Shown here in pieces: positions 1-6,120 of a DNA stretch of 19,155 nucleotides. The notes beneath the pieces are model-generated. The model worked only from the letters and a program-made list of their open reading frames with translations, ran no database searches and was not told the DNA's origin. Numbering within the stretch: position 1 is the stretch's first letter; every line of letters begins with the position of its first letter. Where the stretch lies: NCBI GenBank assembly GCA_903834645.1, contig CAILKA010000537.1:1-19155 (forward strand). Direction: 5' to 3'. Origin of the DNA: an uncultured beta proteobacterium (lineage in GTDB: Bacteria; Pseudomonadota; Gammaproteobacteria; Burkholderiales; Burkholderiaceae_C). Made by a program: the position numbers and the translations under genes.

Positions 1-180
1 AAGGCGCTCGTGGACAACCGCATCGACGTGAGCTACGCCGAGATCGATGCGCCGCACGGCCACGACGCGTTCCTGCTCGACGATGCGCGCTACCACCGCG
101 CGGTGCGGGCGTGGTTCGATGGCATCGCCACCGGTACGGAGCCACAAGGCCCGCGGGCTGCGGGAGCGGCCCGTGTCTGA
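1..180 (+). CDS. metX: Homoserine O-acetyltransferase (MetX), C-terminal fragment
   Basis: Only the last 59 codons and the stop are present; the gene enters from the left edge. MetX is an alpha/beta-hydrolase-fold enzyme that acylates homoserine with acetyl-CoA (or succinyl-CoA in some members) in cytoplasmic methionine biosynthesis. The fragment carries the family's C-terminal motif GHDAFL, whose His (codon at 61-63) is the catalytic-triad His in this family, followed by the usual terminal helix ending near RAVRAWFDGI. The assignment is strengthened by metW directly downstream, which overlaps the metX end by 8 bp; metXW is a common proteobacterial arrangement. The Ser and Asp of the triad lie outside the window, so acetyl versus succinyl specificity cannot be judged. 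Confidence 0.9.
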   Translation, partial: KALVDNRIDVSYAEIDAPHGHDAFLLDDARYHRAVRAWFDGIATGTEPQGPRAAGAARV

Positions 181-757
181 ACGGCGCGATCTGGAGCTCA
201 TCGCGCGGCTCGTGCCGCCCGGCTCGCGCGTGCTGGATCTGGGCTGCGGCAGCGGCGAGATGCTCGCCTACCTGCGCGACACGCGTGGCTGCAGCGGCTA
301 CGGCGTGGAAATCGACGACGCCAACGTGCACGCCTGCATCCGGCGCGGCGTGAACGTGGTGCAGCTCAACCTCGAGGAGGGCCTGGCGCTCTTCGAGGAC
401 CAGAGCTTCGACGTCGTGCTGCAGCTCGAGACGCTGCAGCACCTGCGCAACACCGAGCGCATGCTGCGCGAGACCGTGCGCGTGGGGCGCATCGGCGTGC
501 TGAGCTTCCCGAACTTCGCGCACTGGCCCAACCGGCTGCACGTGGCGATGGGCCGCATGCCCGTGACGCGCGCGCTGCCCTACGAGTGGTACGACACGCC
601 CAACATCCGCGTGGGCACGCACGCCGATTTCGAGGTGCTCGCGCGCAAGTGCGGGCTGGCCGTGACGGACGCCTTCGGGCTGCACGCGGGGCGCGAGGTG
701 CGGCTGTGGCCCAACCTGATGGCCAGCGTGGCGGTGTTTCGCATCGAGCGCGGCTGA
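173..757 (+). CDS. metW: Methionine biosynthesis protein MetW
   Basis: A class I SAM-dependent methyltransferase-fold protein of 194 aa, the usual MetW length. It shows glycine-rich motif I, VLDLGCGSGEML, at about residues 20-31, then the MetW-typical stretches QLNLEEGL, SFDVVLQLETLQHL and LSFPNFAHWPNR, and YEWYDTPNIR near residue 145. MetW works with MetX in homoserine acylation and methionine synthesis, although its exact biochemical role varies between reports. The GTG at 173 was chosen because it overlaps the metX stop by 8 bp, puts motif I at the normal distance from the N-terminus, and has a purine-rich GGGAG about 7 nt upstream. A longer reading from position 47 would sit entirely inside metX and is rejected. 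The stop codon lies in a 10-bp tandem repeat. Confidence 0.93.
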   Translation: MSERRDLELIARLVPPGSRVLDLGCGSGEMLAYLRDTRGCSGYGVEIDDANVHACIRRGVNVVQLNLEEGLALFEDQSFDVVLQLETLQHLRNTERMLRETVRVGRIGVLSFPNFAHWPNRLHVAMGRMPVTRALPYEWYDTPNIRVGTHADFEVLARKCGLAVTDAFGLHAGREVRLWPNLMASVAVFRIERG

Positions 758-800
758 GGGCGGTTGAGGGCGGCTGAGGGCGGCCAAGGGGGGCTGAAGG
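751..800 (+). repeat. Degenerate 10-bp tandem repeat over the metW stop
   Basis: Five consecutive 10-mers of the form CGGCTGAGGG fill the metW stop region and the gap to the next gene: units 1 and 3 are identical, unit 2 has one change, and units 4 and 5 are more degenerate. TGA occurs at 755, 765, 775 and 795. Because 10 is not a multiple of 3, the first three lie in three different frames, so any readthrough or frameshifted ribosome would stop here. Origin by slippage is likely; function is unknown. Confidence 0.8.
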
Positions 801-803
801 ATG

Positions 804-810
804 AAGGAGA
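804..810 (+). promoter_or_regulatory. Ribosome binding site deciding the start at 816
   Basis: AAGGAGA is followed by a 5-nt spacer and ATG at 816. It favours 816 over the in-frame ATG at 801, which has only AAGG directly abutting it. Confidence 0.7.
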
Positions 811-815
811 GCCAG

Positions 816-1721
816 ATGCAAGCTGCAGCGGGCCGCAAGGTCGGGCTGATCGGACTGGGCGCGATGGGTGCGGGCATGGCCGCATCGCTGCGCCGTGCGG
901 GCTGCGACGTGCACGTGCACGACGTGCGGCCGGGCGTGGCCGAGGCCTTCGCGTGCGAGGGCGGCACGCCCTGCGCCACGGCCGCCGAGCTTGCCGCGGC
1001 CTGCGAGGTCGTGGTCTCGGTGGTGGTGAACCTGCAGCAGACCGAGGACGTGCTCTTCGGCGCAGGCGGCGTGGCCGCGGCGATGCGCCCGGGCAGCCTC
1101 TTCGTCATGTGCTCCACCGTCGACCCCCACGCCTCGGTGGCGCTGGAGGGCCGCCTCGAGGCGCTCGGGCTGCTGTACCTGGACGCGCCGATCTCAGGCG
1201 GCGCTGCGCGCGCGGCCGCTGGCCAGATCACGATGATGACGGCCGGGCGGCCTGCGGCCTACGCGAAGTGCGACGGGGTGCTCGAGGCGATGGCGGCCAA
1301 GGTCTACCGGCTCGGCGAGCGGGCCGGCGCGGGCAGCAAGGTCAAGATCATCAACCAGCTGCTGGCCGGCGTGCACATCGCGGCTGCCGCCGAGGCGATG
1401 GCGCTGGGCCTGCGCGAGGGGGTGCAAGCCGCTGCCCTCTACGAGGTCATCACGCACAGTGCCGGCAACTCGTGGATGTTCGAGAACCGCATGGCGCACG
1501 TGCTCGCGGGCGACTACACGCCGCTGTCGGCGGTGGACATCTTCGTGAAGGACCTGGGCCTGGTGCTCGACACCGCGCGCGCCACCAAGTTCCCGCTGCC
1601 GCTGGCCTCCACCGCGCACCAGATGTTCATGCAGGCCTCCAGTGCCGGCCACGGGCGCGAGGACGACAGCGCCGTCATCAAGATCTTCCCGGGCATCGAG
1701 CTGCCCAAGGCCCCGGGCTAG
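816..1721 (+). CDS. NAD(P)-dependent 3-hydroxyisobutyrate/L-threonate dehydrogenase-family oxidoreductase
   Basis: A 301-aa beta-hydroxyacid dehydrogenase, the standard family length. The N-terminal Rossmann domain has GLGAMG at residues 13-18. The substrate-binding motif DAPISGG ends with Ser127-Gly128-Gly129, and the catalytic Lys is Lys177 in the KIINQLL segment with Asn180 following. The C-terminal all-alpha domain contains VDIFVKDLGLVLDTA. These enzymes oxidise 3-hydroxy acids such as 3-hydroxyisobutyrate, tartronate semialdehyde or L-threonate in the cytoplasm. The sequence resembles the LtnD-like subgroup of four-carbon sugar acid dehydrogenases, but no LtnK/OtnC partner is adjacent, so the substrate is not assigned. 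Start 816 is preferred because of the Shine-Dalgarno at 804-810. It lies 58 bp after metW on the same strand, perhaps co-transcribed, but without an obvious metabolic link to methionine. Confidence 0.87.
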   Translation: MQAAAGRKVGLIGLGAMGAGMAASLRRAGCDVHVHDVRPGVAEAFACEGGTPCATAAELAAACEVVVSVVVNLQQTEDVLFGAGGVAAAMRPGSLFVMCSTVDPHASVALEGRLEALGLLYLDAPISGGAARAAAGQITMMTAGRPAAYAKCDGVLEAMAAKVYRLGERAGAGSKVKIINQLLAGVHIAAAAEAMALGLREGVQAAALYEVITHSAGNSWMFENRMAHVLAGDYTPLSAVDIFVKDLGLVLDTARATKFPLPLASTAHQMFMQASSAGHGREDDSAVIKIFPGIELPKAPG

Positions 1722-1722
1722 C

Positions 1723-1750
1723 GGCGCACGGGCTGCGCGGGCCGTGCGCC
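1723..1750. terminator. Candidate bidirectional hairpin between convergent genes
   Basis: A perfect 9-bp inverted repeat, GGCGCACGG (1723-1731) and CCGTGCGCC (1742-1750), with a 10-nt spacer. It begins 2 bp after the oxidoreductase stop, between genes that converge at 1721 and 1781. No T-run follows on either strand, so it is not a classical intrinsic terminator, but its placement fits a stem ending or protecting both transcripts. Confidence 0.5.
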
Positions 1751-1780
1751 CCGCTGTCAGCCTGCAGCCGACCGGCGGCC

Positions 1781-2389
1781 TCAGCCGCACACCGACGATC
1801 GCCCTGTGTGGTCGGCGCCCCAGGTGCGGTGGCCCGCGGTATCGATGTGGATGCGTCCGGAGGGGTAGCGCGACAGGCCCATGTTCCAGGCCCTTCCCTG
1901 CGTACGCCAGAAGGCGCACAGCCGCTCGGTGGGATCCGATCCGTCGAGCGGCGTGAAGTCGATCGCAAAGCTGCGCAGGTGCGCGCTGCCCGCGGCGCCC
2001 TGGGCGCAGACGTTGAGCGCGGGGTGGCGGTAGCCCGAGTGCACCTCGAGCGCGCGCCCCACCGCGCCGGCGGCCTGCAGCGCCTGCAGCAGCCGCAGCA
2101 CCGAGGCCACGGCGGGCCACTGTTCGCGCGGCGGCAGCGCAAAGGGCTCGGCCCCGCACTCGCGCCACGACGAGGCCGAGCGCAGCAGCTGGTGCAGCGG
2201 CAGCACCTGGGAGACGCCTTCGGCTAAGAGGTGGCGCTCGAAGTCGGCCAGCGGCTGCCCTTGCCAGGGGCGCCAGGCAGCGAAGGCGAACTCACCGCGC
2301 GGCGCGAGCGCGCAACCGGCCAGCGTGCCCAGCAGCAAGGCTGCCGCGGCCAGCGCGGGCAGCGGGCGCACTCGGGCAGCCCGGCCCAC
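1781..2389 (-). CDS. Lipoprotein with M15/DUF882-like (YcbK-type) peptidase domain
   Basis: About 202 aa with an N-terminal hydrophobic stretch ending in lipobox LAGC (Cys26), so probably a lipid-anchored envelope protein. The C-terminal half has the M15-like signature: HSGYRHPALN at residues 117-126, SAHLRSFAID at 135-144, then YPSGRIHIDT at 175-184. The expected zinc ligands His137, Asp144 and His181 are all present. Related proteins cleave or remodel peptidoglycan peptides, so murein hydrolysis in the periplasm is likely though not shown. Start GTG 2389 is chosen because it precedes the signal sequence and lies 5 bp after the upstream GFA stop; GTG 2371 is an alternative, and neither has a clear ribosome binding site, which suggests translational coupling. 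It may be the last gene of a kinase-regulator-GFA-peptidase operon. Confidence 0.75.
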   Translation of the reverse strand: MGRAARVRPLPALAAAALLLGTLAGCALAPRGEFAFAAWRPWQGQPLADFERHLLAEGVSQVLPLHQLLRSASSWRECGAEPFALPPREQWPAVASVLRLLQALQAAGAVGRALEVHSGYRHPALNVCAQGAAGSAHLRSFAIDFTPLDGSDPTERLCAFWRTQGRAWNMGLSRYPSGRIHIDTAGHRTWGADHTGRSSVCG

Positions 2390-2394
2390 TGCGC

Positions 2395-2808
2395 TCAGGC
2401 TGGCGCCCCGCGCGGGTAGGCCGTCACGCCGGCCGGGATCGCGACCCCGGGCAGCTTGCTGTCGGCCCACACGTGGTGCTGCGGCTCGAAGGTGAAGGGT
2501 GGGTCCAGCCGCTCGGCCACGATCCCGATCACCTTCGGGAATCCGGCCGTGCGGTCGACGAGCATGTCGCCGCACCGGGGGCAGCACTCGCGCACCGTGG
2601 CGTGGCCCGAGTCGGCGACGAATTCGCGCCGCACCGTCTCGCCCGAGACCTGCGCATCACGGGCGCGGAAGAAGACGAAGTTGGAAAACGGCGTGCCTGC
2701 CACGGCGCGGCAATCGGTGCAGTGGCACACGAGCTGCAGCACCGCGGGGCTCGCGAGCTGCACGCGCAAGGCGCCGCAGCGGCAGGAGGCAGACCAGCTG
2801 GAGGTCAT
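2395..2808 (-). CDS. GFA/CENP-V family zinc protein (copy 1)
   Basis: A 137-aa member of the glutathione-dependent formaldehyde-activating enzyme (GFA) family. All expected zinc-binding cysteines are present: CxC at Cys9/Cys11, CxCxxC at Cys28/Cys30/Cys33 and CxxC at Cys76/Cys79. Founding members accelerate S-hydroxymethylglutathione formation from formaldehyde and glutathione, but most relatives have no proven substrate, so this role should not be assumed. The ATG at 2808 has GGAG 8 nt upstream and puts the first CxC at the usual position. It lies 68 bp after the response regulator gene and 5 bp before the lipoprotein peptidase, all on the minus strand. It is one of three GFA-family genes in this window, and the three are clearly divergent from each other. 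Confidence 0.88.
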   Translation of the reverse strand: MTSSWSASCRCGALRVQLASPAVLQLVCHCTDCRAVAGTPFSNFVFFRARDAQVSGETVRREFVADSGHATVRECCPRCGDMLVDRTAGFPKVIGIVAERLDPPFTFEPQHHVWADSKLPGVAIPAGVTAYPRGAPA

Positions 2809-2876
2809 CCGCAGGCTCCGGGGGAGTGGATCGGATGGGCCATTGTGCCGCGCCCGGCCCCTTCTCCCGCCTTGCT

Positions 2877-3740
2877 TCACTGCCCCTTGAAGAAGGCCTG
2901 GAAATGGCGCGACACGGGCAGCTTCTCGCTGCGCCCGCGCAGCCGCAGGTGCATGTTGTGCTCGTCCACGCGCACGGCCGCCTCGATGTGGCGCTGCGCC
3001 ACGATGACCGAGCGGTGCACCTGGCGGAACTGGCGTGCATCGAGCTGCACGAGCAGCTCCTTGAGCGGCGTGCGGATGAGCGCCTCGCCGTCCTGGGCCG
3101 GGGCATCCGGCGTGGCGACGCTGCGCCACACCACGCGCGTGTAGCGCGCATCGGCCTCGAAGAAAAGCACGTCTTCCACGCGGATGAGGCGCACCTCCTT
3201 GCCCACGCTGGCCTGGATCACGTCCAGCGGTGCCGGGCGCTGCACCTGTGCGGCCAGCTGCGCGAGCAGCGCCTGCAGCGAGGCGGGGTCGTGGCCCGCG
3301 TTCGATCCCGTGCCGGGGCCGGGGCCTTTGCCCGCGACAGGGGGCGGCGCCGGCGGGTCTTGCGCGGCCGTGGCCTGCAGCCGCGCCTGCACCCGCGCCA
3401 GGGCCTGCGCCAGCCGCGGCGCCTCCACGGGCTTGAGGACATAGTCCACCGCGCCCGCATCGAAGGCAGCCAGCGCATGGTCGGAGAAGGCGGTGACGAA
3501 GACGACAGGGGCGCGCCCGTCGATGCGCTGCGCGACCTCGATGCCGCTGAGGCCGGGCATGCGGATGTCGAGCAGGCACACCTGCGGCTCGTGCTCCAGG
3601 AAGGCGTCCCACGCGTCCACGCCGTTGACGCAGGTGGCCACGAGCTGCGCCTCGGGCCAGGCTCTTGCGAGTGCGTCGACCAGTTGCGCGCGCGGCGCCT
3701 CCTCGTCGTCGGCGATCAGCACGGTGGCCGTCGGTCTCAT
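2877..3740 (-). CDS. LytTR-family response regulator (LytR/AlgR type)
   Basis: A 287-aa two-domain regulator. The N-terminal receiver domain (about residues 5-118) has the acidic pair Asp11/Asp12, phosphoacceptor Asp58 in LLDIRMPG, Thr83 and Lys103 in VLKP. A Pro/Ala/Gly-rich linker at about 120-150 joins it to a C-terminal LytTR DNA-binding domain (about 180-287) with VEDVLFFEADARYTRV, FRQVHRSVIV and the end LPVSRHFQAFF. Regulators of this type bind direct repeats upstream of target genes. The ATG at 3740 overlaps the stop of the sensor kinase by 4 bp (ATGA), so the two form a cognate translationally coupled pair. Its targets cannot be read from the sequence; the adjacent GFA and peptidase genes are candidates by position only. 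Confidence 0.93.
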   Translation of the reverse strand: MRPTATVLIADDEEAPRAQLVDALARAWPEAQLVATCVNGVDAWDAFLEHEPQVCLLDIRMPGLSGIEVAQRIDGRAPVVFVTAFSDHALAAFDAGAVDYVLKPVEAPRLAQALARVQARLQATAAQDPPAPPPVAGKGPGPGTGSNAGHDPASLQALLAQLAAQVQRPAPLDVIQASVGKEVRLIRVEDVLFFEADARYTRVVWRSVATPDAPAQDGEALIRTPLKELLVQLDARQFRQVHRSVIVAQRHIEAAVRVDEHNMHLRLRGRSEKLPVSRHFQAFFKGQ

Positions 3741-4927
3741 GTGTCTGCTCCTTGCCTGGGCCAGCTCATCACGGCTTCGGTGCCCGGCTCGTGCGCCAGC
3801 ACCTCCAGCCGAGCCGCGGCGCCGAAATGGTGCACCAGGCGCTGGCGGCAGTTGGCCAGGCCCACGCCCTCCTGCCAGCTCTGCGGCAGGCCCAGGCCGT
3901 CGTCGCGCACGCGCACGCGCACCGTGCCGCCGAGCTCGTCGTACTCGGCCACGACGCGCACCGTGCCACCGGCCAGCGCTGGCTCGATGCCGTGCTCCAC
4001 GGCGTTCTCGACGAGCGTGAGCAGCAGCCCCGGCTGCAGCTCGGTGCTGGCCAGTCGGGCGGGCACTTGGATGTCGCTGCGCAGCCGCTGGCCCAGGCGC
4101 GCCTGCATGATCGCCAGGTAGTGCCCGACGGTCGCCGCTTCCTCGCCGAGGGTGATGCGCTCCCGACCGAGCATGTCGGTGGAGCCGCGCAGGAACGCGG
4201 TGAGCGCGCGCAGCAGAGGCGCCGCCCGGGGGTCGCCCTGGTCGACCCAGTGCTGCACGGCCGCCAGCGTGTTGAACACGAAGTGCGGGTGGATCTGCGC
4301 CTGCAGCAGCCGCAGCCGCGCCTCCGCGGCCTCGCGTGCGCTGGCGTCGCGATCCTGCGCCAGGCGCAGCTCGGTGAGCTCGCGCTCGAGCCGGCGGCGG
4401 CGGAAGTTGGCCGTGGCCCACTGGATTGCAACGAGCGGCGCCATCGCCAGCGCCCCCACCCCCATCGCGAGCGCCAGACCCCCCAGCACCTTGGGCAGGC
4501 GCTCCGGAGCCGGCCAGCTTCCGCCGAGCTTGGCCAGTTCCGCCACCGTGAACCCCACCACCGCTCCGGCCAGGCTCATGCCCATGAACAAGAGGGCCTT
4601 GCGCAGCAGAGGCCGGCCGCCGGCAAACCGTTCGGGGAAGAACCACGGCTCCATCCACACGAAGCCCACCGTCAAGGTGATCGCCAGGCCCAGGCCCAAG
4701 GCTATCGCCACCGGGAAGTCGCCGAAGATCACCAGCAGCAGCGCCACGCCCGACGCGACTGACGTCGCCCCGAGCCAGGCAGGCCAGCCCGAGCGGCTGT
4801 AAAGCCACCTGTCGATGCGCTCGGCCTCCACCCGCTGCTCGGGCGTCATCTTCCCGTAGTAGGGCTCGGCCCAGCGCGCATAGGCACGCTGCAGCCGGTT
4901 GCCTTCGGAGAGCGGTCGGGGATCCAT
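3737..4927 (-). CDS. LytS-type membrane sensor histidine kinase
   Basis: About 396 aa. A short cytoplasmic N-terminus precedes probably four hydrophobic segments between residues 50 and 170, with no sizeable periplasmic sensor domain visible, so sensing may occur within the membrane. A basic, charged and probably coiled linker follows. The His_kinase dimerisation motif is AQIHPHFVFNT with phosphoacceptor His213, and the ATPase domain has N-box LVENAVEHG and G-box DDGLGL. This is the HPK7/LytS kinase class, which pairs with LytTR regulators such as the one encoded next. The ATG at 4927 is chosen because it precedes a hydrophilic start typical of the family. An in-frame ATG at 4975 would add a basic 16-residue extension, and no ribosome binding site clearly decides between them. 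Transcription probably starts in 4928-5099. Confidence 0.9.
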   Translation of the reverse strand: MDPRPLSEGNRLQRAYARWAEPYYGKMTPEQRVEAERIDRWLYSRSGWPAWLGATSVASGVALLLVIFGDFPVAIALGLGLAITLTVGFVWMEPWFFPERFAGGRPLLRKALLFMGMSLAGAVVGFTVAELAKLGGSWPAPERLPKVLGGLALAMGVGALAMAPLVAIQWATANFRRRRLERELTELRLAQDRDASAREAAEARLRLLQAQIHPHFVFNTLAAVQHWVDQGDPRAAPLLRALTAFLRGSTDMLGRERITLGEEAATVGHYLAIMQARLGQRLRSDIQVPARLASTELQPGLLLTLVENAVEHGIEPALAGGTVRVVAEYDELGGTVRVRVRDDGLGLPQSWQEGVGLANCRQRLVHHFGAAARLEVLAHEPGTEAVMSWPRQGADT

Positions 4928-5000
4928 GCCCTGCAGTCTAGGCAGGGATCGCCGGGGCCGGGTGGCCCGCTGCATGACCGGCCGGTCTCGCCGGGTGAGT

Positions 5001-5030
5001 GGCAGGACGGGCAGGACGGGCAGGACGGGC
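5001..5030. repeat. 9-bp tandem repeat upstream of the sensor kinase
   Basis: Three perfect copies of GGCAGGACG plus a partial fourth (GGC), in the 172-bp gap between the GFA copy 2 stop and the sensor kinase start. They lie 74-103 bp upstream of the kinase ATG. They could be slippage products, or spaced direct repeats of the kind some regulators bind. The unit is a multiple of three, but no coding frame across it is convincing. Confidence 0.8.
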
Positions 5031-5099
5031 GGCGGCCGACCAGGCGGCCGCGTGCTCAGGCCCCCCAGCAAAGGCATGCCCGACGCGCCGGCGCCTTCC

Positions 5100-5507
5100 T
5101 CACCGGGCGACGCGATCCGCCGGGTGGTTCACCCCGTCGTTGACCGGCACCTCGGGCAGCTCGAAGGGGTTGACCCCCTCCAGGCACCCCACGTTGTAGC
5201 CGTACTGGTCGGGAAACGAGCGGCGCTGGTGATGGGTGTAGATGCCGCACACGCTGCAGAAGTAGTGGCGCGCCACGCGCGTGTTGAACTGGTACAGGCG
5301 CAAGTGCTCCTGGCCTTGCAGCACCCGGATGCCGTCGAGCTTGACCGAGGCGACGATGGCGCCCTTGCGCCGGCAGATCGAGCAGTCGCAGCGGCGCGGG
5401 TTGACGATGCCCTCGGGCAGCTCGAGCTCGAGCACCACGGCGCCGCAGTGGCAGCTCAGCCGGTGCCGGGGCTGGATCGGCGTGGAGCCCACCTGCTTGA
5501 TCGACAT
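5100..5507 (-). CDS. GFA/CENP-V family zinc protein (copy 2)
   Basis: A 135-aa protein with the complete GFA cysteine pattern: CxC at Cys19/Cys21, CDCSIC at Cys40/Cys42/Cys45 and CSVC at Cys84/Cys87, followed by IYTHH. Sequence between the motifs differs strongly from the other two copies, and it belongs to the subgroup with RRCDCSICRRKGAI and YGYNVGCLEGV segments. Its substrate is unknown; relatives are annotated as S-(hydroxymethyl)glutathione synthase-like or simply aldehyde-activating. Start 5507 gives the usual family length; an in-frame ATG at 5543 would add 12 residues and has a weak AGG upstream, so it remains possible. The gene is transcribed away from the PH-domain pair at 5605 and sits 172 bp upstream of the kinase gene, probably as a separate unit. 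Confidence 0.86.
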   Translation of the reverse strand: MSIKQVGSTPIQPRHRLSCHCGAVVLELELPEGIVNPRRCDCSICRRKGAIVASVKLDGIRVLQGQEHLRLYQFNTRVARHYFCSVCGIYTHHQRRSFPDQYGYNVGCLEGVNPFELPEVPVNDGVNHPADRVAR

Positions 5508-5570
5508 GGGCGAGATGGTCCCATGCCGCCTGCTGCCCGGCAAGACGCGTCGCGCTGCAGCAACCTGCCC

Positions 5571-5586
5571 GCGATGCGATCATCGC
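5571..5586. promoter_or_regulatory. Short palindrome in divergent intergenic region
   Basis: A perfect 6-bp inverted repeat GCGATG/CATCGC with a 4-nt spacer lies 18 bp before the PH-domain gene start, in the region shared with the divergent GFA gene. It could be an operator, but it is short and could arise by chance in GC-rich DNA. Confidence 0.25.
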
Positions 5587-5593
5587 TCCATGC

Positions 5594-5598
5594 AAGGA
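5594..5598 (+). promoter_or_regulatory. Ribosome binding site deciding the start at 5605
   Basis: AAGGA with a 6-nt spacer to ATG 5605. The in-frame ATG at 5590 precedes this site and has no comparable motif, so 5605 is preferred. Confidence 0.7.
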
Positions 5599-5604
5599 AT
5601 CGAC

Positions 5605-6120
5605 ATGACCGAGGGTCGGCCGCACCCGAATCTGGCCGTGCTGTGGCGCCTGCACGCGCTGCTGCTGGGCCTGGCCGCGGGCGCGGTGGCCTGGCTGGTG
5701 GCCTGGCCGATCTGGGTGGAGGCCTTCGGCCTGAGGGCGCGTTCGGGACTGGGCCGTTCGGCCTTCGTGGGCCTGGCCGTCTGGATCGCCGTGTCGTGGC
5801 TGCTGCTGTGGCGCGCCCAGGTCGCCGCACGCGTCTACCGCTGGCAGCGCCGGCCAGGCGAGGGCGTGGTGGTGTGCAAGGGCGCCTGGTGGCAGCGCGA
5901 GGTCTGGATCCCGATGACGCGGCTGCAGCACCTGGACATCAAGCGCGGCCCGCTGGAGCGCTGGCTGGGGCTGGCCACGCTGGAGCTCTACACCGCGGGC
6001 TCCCACGCCTACGAGACGCGCCTGCCCGGCCTGGAGCCGCAGCAGGCACAGGCGCTGCGCGACGGCCTGCTGGCCGAGTTGCAGGATCCGGCTGCGCCCG
6101 GACAGGGTGCGGCGGCGTGA
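5605..6120 (+). CDS. Membrane PH-domain protein, YdbS-like
   Basis: A 171-aa protein with two transmembrane helices (about residues 15-38 and 50-72) followed by a bacterial PH (bPH2) domain. The domain contains GEGVVVCKGAWWQREVWIPMTRLQHLDIKRGPLER-type sequence in which the conserved RIQHLDI-like core reads RLQHLDI, then ATLELYTAG. This architecture matches YdbS, which in Bacillus is co-encoded with YdbT and linked to bacteriocin resistance; the function in Gram-negatives is unknown. Start 5605 is supported by AAGGA at 5594-5598. Its stop overlaps the GTG start of the larger PH protein by 4 bp (GTGA), so the two are probably made together and may form a membrane complex. It is divergent from GFA copy 2. 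Confidence 0.85.
   Translation: MTEGRPHPNLAVLWRLHALLLGLAAGAVAWLVAWPIWVEAFGLRARSGLGRSAFVGLAVWIAVSWLLLWRAQVAARVYRWQRRPGEGVVVCKGAWWQREVWIPMTRLQHLDIKRGPLERWLGLATLELYTAGSHAYETRLPGLEPQQAQALRDGLLAELQDPAAPGQGAAA

Noticed and set aside
801..815. Upstream ATG for the oxidoreductase at 801
   Set aside because: The Shine-Dalgarno AAGGAGA lies inside that extension and is ideally placed for 816.
2499..4121. Long plus-strand open frame of 540 codons
   Set aside because: It lies antisense to the GFA, response regulator and sensor kinase genes, is Arg/Ala-rich and has no recognisable domain. Long shadow frames are expected at this GC content.
5001..5030. Short direct repeats considered as a CRISPR or attachment site
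   Set aside because: The units are 8-10 bp, contiguous and without spacers. No cas, integrase or tRNA gene is present.
4899..6116. N-terminal extension of the large PH-domain protein
   Set aside because: The frame is open upstream but crosses the antisense GFA gene and the YdbS-like gene. GTG 6117 with the GTGA overlap is the sensible start.
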